Assembly (NCBI GenBank): GCA_903839795.1
Contig: CAIMDR010000289.1
Location: forward strand, 1 to 9,965
DNA length: 9,965 bases
Direction of reading: 5' to 3'
DNA from: an uncultured Methylococcaceae bacterium
GTDB taxonomy: Bacteria > Pseudomonadota > Gammaproteobacteria > Methylococcales > Methylomonadaceae
A program made the translations under genes and the position numbers. Each line of letters opens with the position of its first letter. Position 1 is the first letter of the stretch. The notes below the pieces were generated by a model that searched no databases, was not told the origin of the DNA, and saw only the letters and a list, made by a program, of their open reading frames with translations. Positions 6,191 through 9,965 of the stretch are shown piece by piece.

Positions 6191-8617
6191 TTAGGCACGC
6201 AAAAAGCCTAACTCAAAGACTTGCGGTTGCAGTTTTTCGCTTAAGGTTTTATAGGCTGTTTCAAACAAGCTGAAATCTACGGGTGCCGCATCGTTGTTGG
6301 TGTTGCGAGCTTTTAGGGCGTTGCGTATTTGATACCAGCCAACATCCGGGCGATTCAACTTTAAATCATCACGGACGTTACGCACGTCGGTTTCGGCAAA
6401 ATAAGCTTGCCACAATGTTCGACCTGCGTCCAATACCGCTTTTGCTTCTTTTGAGAGTTTCTTTTCGGCTAAATACTGCACCATAAAATCGGATTCAAAA
6501 CGGTCTGGGGCGTTGACTTCGGTTTCGGTGTACGGGATGAAGTGATTGACGATACTCCACTTTTTACCGTTCCATTCGAGGTCGTTGGCACTGGCAGTAC
6601 AGTTTTTTCCATGGAATAACATCCAGATTAAACAATCGTTTTTGAACTCATCGGATAACGGCGATGTTGGTTGCAAGAACTGATCGTTATGATTTATCCA
6701 TGTATGTTTAACAAGCTGACGTATAGAAAATATAATGGCAGCTTTCCAAAGGTTCTCTCCAGTTATAAAAAATCCGCGAGCACTACCGTAGCCAGATGAA
6801 AAAATAACGGTTTGCTGTGTGGCATGTTGTAAGTCGTTTCCTCCGCATAACATATATGCCATAGCATCATCTGCCCATTTTGTACCTCTTAAATCTTTGG
6901 TTACCGTGGCTGGAGTAATTGCATTTTTTAATGGGACAATATCGATCTTATTTGCTTTGGGTCGATCAATCCATTGACCTAAAAGTTGGTTGTTTGGGAT
7001 GTTGAAAAAAGTTTTTTCACCGATGGCTTGTACTTTTTTATCCAATACCTCAACTGCGATTTCGCTAATGGGGGTTTTCTTTGTTGCTTGGGTCGCTTGG
7101 TGATTAGTTGCCCAGACCAAAAAGCCAATTGGGAAATTACCTTTTAAACCATCGAATGATTGACTATGCACCACAAAGCCACCCAAATACTTTGCTTGCC
7201 ATGCTTGGCGAAACACATCCAGAGTTGGGGCATTTACGTATTTCAAAGTGCTGAACATTGCCAGAGTGGTAGTAGGGATTTCTTGTGCAATACGAGCGAC
7301 AAATTGCGTAAATAATTCGTTGCTAGCTTTACCATATTGGCTCATTGCAGTAATAGCAAATTTTGTTTTCGTAATACCGGCCTTGCTTTTTCCTTCAGTT
7401 TCTAATGAAGTATTACCTCCACTGGTTACTTCCGCATACGGCGGATTAATCAACACCAAAATCTTCTTGCCCTCGGCAATGGCTTTGCGTAGACCTTCCG
7501 GCACTTTGTTGGTCAGGCTATAATCAATCTTGCCGTCATCAGTAATATCGTCATTCAAATAATCATATTGGAAACGTTGCGCCGCCACGCAGGTTTTGGT
7601 GGCTTTCATCACATCGACATCCGCTTGATCCAAGGTGCTCATATAGATATTGCGCGGATTGCTGTGTTTAACTTCCAGATTACCGACACCACAACACATA
7701 TCCCAAACAATGTAATCTTTTTGCCAGTTCTTGCCCAAGGTTTCCGTCAGTTTGTCGTAGGCTTTATCAACGACGGCCAGCGGCGTGTAATACGCGCCTT
7801 TAAAACTGCGTTCGTCCAGCGGAATCAAACTGTCGCGGCGTTCCAGCAAATAATCGCGGTATTCGGCTTTTGGCGGCTTGTGATAAATCGCCCAAAACTG
7901 GCGGTAACCTTCTTTGTTACCCAGATCATAGAGCTTGCCGCCCAAACTAAATACCGGCGCATTATTTTTATGCAGTAATTCGGCAGGCAGGTTGGCATGA
8001 GTGGACACAGTGCCATCGTGCATAATGTCGGCAAAAAACAGCAGCGCGTAATCATCTTCGGTTACGCCGTTGATTTCGCGCCCGATCATAACCACCCATT
8101 TATCGAATACTTGTTTAAGATTATCCGGCGTAATCGGGGTGCGGATAATGTCGCCGGATTTTATCGCGGCTTTAACGGTACTGATAAATTCGTCTTCGTG
8201 CGTAGATATCTTGAACGAAACAAAATGGGTGCCGATGTGGGCAGACACTTCGTCTAACGCTTCTTTGGGATATTGGCTGGCAGATTTCCCCCACTTGACC
8301 GTCTTCTTTTTTAAGAATGGCAACACGTCAGCTGTTTTCATAAAAGCGGCTTTTTCGGTGTCAATCACCGCCAAAAACGGCGGGATAATCTCACCTTTGT
8401 TAAGGCCGTCCTGGACGTAATGCAAGAGCTGGGTAAACATGGCATAGCTGGAATGCTTGCCGGTGTCTTTCGCTTCAAACCAGATTTCATCCGTGCGAAT
8501 GTCAATTAACCCTTTGGTGTAACTTTTTAGCCCCAGCGCTTTGATGTAAATATCTTTAACATCTTCTTCGCTGTGGGCTTGTTTGAGCTGGTTATAAAGC
8601 GTGGTGGTTACCGTCAT
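6191..8617 (-). CDS. Type IIG-like restriction-modification fusion protein (N6-adenine methyltransferase)
   Basis: An 808-residue protein. The N-terminal region has a PD-(D/E)xK-like nuclease signature: D39, then E48-A-K50 in IWFEAKDTG, followed by a helical region with Q63. The methyltransferase core follows: GAYYTP (274-279, motif X region), SAM-binding DMCCGVGN (306-313) and catalytic NPPY (391-394) of N6-adenine enzymes. The remaining part, to 808, probably contains the target-recognition region. Restriction and modification would thus sit in one chain, typical of type IIG enzymes that methylate and cut near an asymmetric site. No separate specificity, helicase or methylase gene is beside it. 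It reads as an intact stand-alone phage-defence gene lying among repeats. Cleavage activity and target site are not readable here. A lone methyltransferase with a dead nuclease is the main alternative. Confidence 0.85.
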   Translation of the reverse strand: MTVTTTLYNQLKQAHSEEDVKDIYIKALGLKSYTKGLIDIRTDEIWFEAKDTGKHSSYAMFTQLLHYVQDGLNKGEIIPPFLAVIDTEKAAFMKTADVLPFLKKKTVKWGKSASQYPKEALDEVSAHIGTHFVSFKISTHEDEFISTVKAAIKSGDIIRTPITPDNLKQVFDKWVVMIGREINGVTEDDYALLFFADIMHDGTVSTHANLPAELLHKNNAPVFSLGGKLYDLGNKEGYRQFWAIYHKPPKAEYRDYLLERRDSLIPLDERSFKGAYYTPLAVVDKAYDKLTETLGKNWQKDYIVWDMCCGVGNLEVKHSNPRNIYMSTLDQADVDVMKATKTCVAAQRFQYDYLNDDITDDGKIDYSLTNKVPEGLRKAIAEGKKILVLINPPYAEVTSGGNTSLETEGKSKAGITKTKFAITAMSQYGKASNELFTQFVARIAQEIPTTTLAMFSTLKYVNAPTLDVFRQAWQAKYLGGFVVHSQSFDGLKGNFPIGFLVWATNHQATQATKKTPISEIAVEVLDKKVQAIGEKTFFNIPNNQLLGQWIDRPKANKIDIVPLKNAITPATVTKDLRGTKWADDAMAYMLCGGNDLQHATQQTVIFSSGYGSARGFFITGENLWKAAIIFSIRQLVKHTWINHNDQFLQPTSPLSDEFKNDCLIWMLFHGKNCTASANDLEWNGKKWSIVNHFIPYTETEVNAPDRFESDFMVQYLAEKKLSKEAKAVLDAGRTLWQAYFAETDVRNVRDDLKLNRPDVGWYQIRNALKARNTNNDAAPVDFSLFETAYKTLSEKLQPQVFELGFLRA

Positions 8618-8657
8618 GGGATTTATTTTTCAAATGGCTACGTCGCATATTTACAGT

Positions 8658-8684
8658 ATTATAATTGATAAAAATATAACTCAA
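8658..8684 (-). promoter_or_regulatory. Candidate sigma-70 promoter of the restriction-modification gene
   Basis: On the minus strand TTGAGT (8684-8679) and a perfect TATAAT (8663-8658) are separated by 15 bp, about 40 bp before the ATG at 8617. The -10 box is ideal but the spacer is shorter than the preferred 17 bp. The start codon lacks a clear Shine-Dalgarno sequence. Confidence 0.45.
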
Positions 8685-8757
8685 TGTTCAATTTTTCATA
8701 CCTTAACTTTATAGGTCATTGATAAACGAGTGTATAACTACCCATGCCTATTGATAG

Positions 8758-8877
8758 GTGTAGGCCGGAATAAGACTTATCGAGCGCAAGCGAGAATAAG
8801 CGTTTCCGGCATCCGGTACGAGTGTGCCGGAAACGCAACCACGCGCTACGCTTGGGTGGCCTTATTCCGGCCTACAC
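8758..8877. repeat. 120-bp REP/BIME-like inverted repeat
   Basis: Perfect 17-base outer arms at 8758-8774 and 8861-8877 (GTGTAGGCCGGAATAAG and its complement). Inside is a perfect 11-base inner pair, CGTTTCCGGCA (8801-8811) / TGCCGGAAACG (8825-8835). The layout recalls the GTAGGCCGGATAAG-type REP/BIME sequences of enterobacteria, but the sequence differs. No target duplication is clear. Confidence 0.75.
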
Positions 8878-9003
8878 ATCTACTTGTTAAAGATATAAGG
8901 TTGTACGGCATCTTTTGGCTACCCAACATTCAACGGTCAAAATCAGAATCAGAATTTCAAGAGATTTCTTCTCAATGCCATTCTCGCATTCCAACGCGAA
9001 AAT

Positions 9004-9030
9004 ATCGGGCACGAAAAGCATGTGCCCGAT
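9004..9030. repeat. Hairpin repeat ATCGGGCAC / GTGCCCGAT
   Basis: Perfect 9-base arms (9004-9012 and 9022-9030) flank a 9-base loop, GAAAAGCAT. It looks like another interspersed palindrome and ends 7 bases before the 22-bp repeat array. Confidence 0.65.
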
Positions 9031-9037
9031 CTACCTG

Positions 9038-9122
9038 ACTGTAATTAGATATTAACAAAACTGTAATTAGATATTAACAAAACTGTAATTAGATATTAAC
9101 CAAACTGTAATTATAGAGTAAC
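9038..9122 (+). repeat. 22-bp direct repeat array (three full copies and one partial)
   Basis: Copies start at 9038, 9060, 9082 and 9104, exactly 22 bp apart. Each starts ACTGTAATTAG and continues ATATTAAC. The first two are identical, the third differs by one base (C for A at its end), and the fourth diverges after ACTGTAATTA. Copies are contiguous with no spacers, so this is not a CRISPR array. A 22-bp period equals about two helical turns, so bound proteins would line up on one DNA face. This fits iteron-like or multi-site operator function, or simple slippage. Confidence 0.85.
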
Positions 9123-9202
9123 AATCTGTCATTACAATTTGATGGGTGGTAGGTAACATATTACCACTGCATTTTAGTTTTATCATTAATCCGGAGCATG
9201 TT

Positions 9203-9231
9203 AAAAAACCTGGCTACTTGCCAGTTTTTTT
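9203..9231 (+). terminator. Rho-independent-terminator-like stem with T7 run
   Basis: An A-run is followed by CTGGC (9210-9214), loop TACTT, GCCAG (9220-9224) and seven Ts (9225-9231). The A-run can extend the stem by pairing with the Ts after a one-base bulge. No gene ends just before it, so it may be a leader attenuator of the downstream gene or a relic of a lost gene. Confidence 0.5.
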
Positions 9232-9296
9232 GCTCGTAAGATCATATTATTTCTGTCATTTTTTACTTTGTGATTTTCGTGTTTTTGCAATTGTTT

Positions 9297-9361
9297 CCTG
9301 CGTTGCTCTCGAGTGTTGGGTCGAAACGGGCAAAGCAGGGCGAATATATATACGTTCGTAT
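9297..9361 (+). promoter_or_regulatory. Structured leader upstream of the exported-protein gene
   Basis: CCTGC-g-TTGC (9297-9306) can pair with GCAA-a-GCAGG (9330-9339) around a 23-base loop. A short ATACG/CGTAT palindrome follows (9350-9354/9357-9361), then a T-rich run to 9379. It matches no riboswitch class that I recognise. A 5'-leader RNA structure is an inference from these pairings only. Confidence 0.3.
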
Positions 9362-9401
9362 TATTTTTGATTTTTTTCTTAATTAAACAGGTATCCCATA
9401 T

Positions 9402-9878
9402 ATGTCAAAGAAATTTATTTTTGCTGTCCTTTTTGGATATACAGCTTTAATCAACCAAGCAGCCGCCTCCACGTTTAACTGGACGGTTAATATTCCAATC
9501 ATTGGAGGGTTTAGTACAGGTTCCGGCCAATTGGAAGCACAAGACATCATCTCGACGAGTTTGGATGGTGCCTACACCGGTTATCTGTTGACATCCATTA
9601 CCGGAACCTATGCGGGACAGGCAATTACCGGTTTAGCAGACCTGAATACCGTTGATGGTAACGATAACCTGATCAATACGTCTGAAATACTTGTGGATCA
9701 TTCTGAAAAACTTGTGGATCTTAATGGTATAGCCTTTACGCTTGCTGCAACCCCTACTGGTTATGGTTCGAACTTGATAAACGTTTATAGTGATACTGCT
9801 GGTTATGCGGACAACGGTCCTGCTGGCTCTTCTCCTTCTGGTTTCACCCGACATTCCGCACCCCATAAGAATTTTTAG
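9402..9878 (+). CDS. Small exported protein, PEP-CTERM-ectodomain-like, without sorting tail
   Basis: A 158-residue protein. Residues 1-22 are a signal peptide: KK at 3-4, hydrophobic FIFAVLFGYTALI, and an AAA cleavage site before S23. The mature part is rich in Gly, Thr, Asn and Asp and lacks Cys. It includes GSGQLEAQDI (40-49), YLLTSITGTYAGQAITGL (61-78), NDNLIN (87-92) and DLNGIAF (106-112). This pattern resembles the ectodomains of short PEP-CTERM proteins, an impression from memory. No VPEP motif, terminal membrane helix or basic tail follows; the protein ends GFTRHSAPHKNF. SEILVDH and SEKLVDL (94-100, 101-107) are coded by a 21-bp tandem duplication. CAGG about ten bases before the ATG is a modest ribosome site. 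The function is unknown: probably secreted or periplasmic, possibly a truncated paralogue. Confidence 0.7.
   Translation: MSKKFIFAVLFGYTALINQAAASTFNWTVNIPIIGGFSTGSGQLEAQDIISTSLDGAYTGYLLTSITGTYAGQAITGLADLNTVDGNDNLINTSEILVDHSEKLVDLNGIAFTLAATPTGYGSNLINVYSDTAGYADNGPAGSSPSGFTRHSAPHKNF
9681..9722 (+). repeat. 21-bp in-frame tandem duplication
   Basis: Units 9681-9701 and 9702-9722 match at 19 of 21 bases (TCTGAAATACTTGTGGATC against TCTGAAAAACTTGTGGATC). The duplication adds seven residues to the exported protein without shifting frame. Confidence 0.85.
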
Positions 9879-9965
9879 TATTTTTTACTTATTGATAATA
9901 AAGGCTTTTTTATAATCCATTTTTCTGAGTATCCTGCATTGGAACTAACAATCCATGTTTTATCA

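Larger units (their letters stand above)
8618..9401. other. Repeat-rich, gene-free stretch between divergent genes
   Basis: About 780 bp without a convincing gene. The two open frames here (8730-9038 and 9146-9370) run through repeats or T-rich sequence, lack ribosome sites and resemble no family. The stretch holds, in order: the restriction-modification promoter, a REP-like inverted repeat (8758-8877), a hairpin repeat (9004-9030), an array of 22-bp direct repeats (9038-9122), a terminator-like stem (9203-9231), and a structured T-rich leader before the exported-protein gene at 9402. Confidence 0.7.

Noticed and set aside
7568..8420. Several plus-strand open frames of 86-136 codons opposite the restriction-modification gene
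   Set aside because: They are shadows of the 808-codon minus-strand gene and show no family features or ribosome sites.
8730..9038. 102-codon open frame on the plus strand
   Set aside because: It runs through the REP-like inverted repeat and the GC-rich hairpin, has no ribosome site and resembles no known protein.
9038..9122. CRISPR array
   Set aside because: The 22-bp units are directly contiguous with no spacers, and no cas genes are in the window.
9219..9234. Sigma-54 promoter TGCCAG-N5-TTGCT
   Set aside because: The -12 half and the spacing fit, but the essential GG of the -24 half reads GC, and the bases are shared with the terminator-like stem.
9146..9370. 74-codon open frame on the plus strand
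   Set aside because: It is T-rich leader sequence read as Phe/Leu/Val, crosses a terminator-like stem and has no ribosome site.

Overview
The window looks like a chromosomal segment of a gammaproteobacterium. The base composition is moderate, the coding proteins are typically proteobacterial, and the gaps are packed with several families of short palindromic repeats. The repeat types and the secreted-protein style at the right end recall Methylococcales methanotrophs, but that is an impression from memory, not something the sequence proves.

Left part (1-5778) is mostly core metabolism and membrane functions. It opens with the last 33 codons of a succinyl-CoA-ligase alpha-type protein (+). 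Convergent to it is a two-gene minus-strand unit: an AEC-family permease whose stop overlaps the start of a CinA-like protein by 4 bases. The C-terminal amidase half of that CinA looks catalytically eroded. Divergent from this unit is a small exported rhodanese, then pyrF (OMP decarboxylase). Next comes a two-gene unit: a polytopic membrane protein of the UreH_2/SafE-like family, and 11 bases downstream a sigma-54 activator with no N-terminal sensory domain. Both pyrF and the UreH_2-type gene lack a Shine-Dalgarno sequence and are immediately preceded by arrays of related 7-bp repeats.

Middle (5779-6190) is a gene-free stretch made of nested palindromic elements. A roughly 130-bp element with TATTCACC/GGTGAATA ends is followed by a roughly 120-bp MITE-like palindrome flanked by a 9-bp direct repeat, GGTGAATAC. 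This is good evidence of transposition into the end of the first element.

Right part (6191-9965) is accessory in character. A single 808-residue protein on the minus strand joins a PD-(D/E)xK-like N-terminus to an N6-adenine methyltransferase and a probable target-recognition region (type IIG-like restriction-modification). It is followed by about 780 bp without a convincing gene. That gap holds a REP-like 120-bp inverted repeat, a GC-rich hairpin, an array of 22-bp direct repeats (three full copies and one partial), a terminator-like hairpin and further structured T-rich leader sequence. The last gene encodes a small exported protein resembling the ectodomain of PEP-CTERM proteins but ending without a sorting signal, possibly after a frameshift.

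No complete undescribed multi-gene system is evident. The most distinctive signals are the 22-bp repeat array, the heptamer arrays abutting two start codons, the nested MITE with its target duplication, and the sensorless sigma-54 activator paired with a membrane protein.
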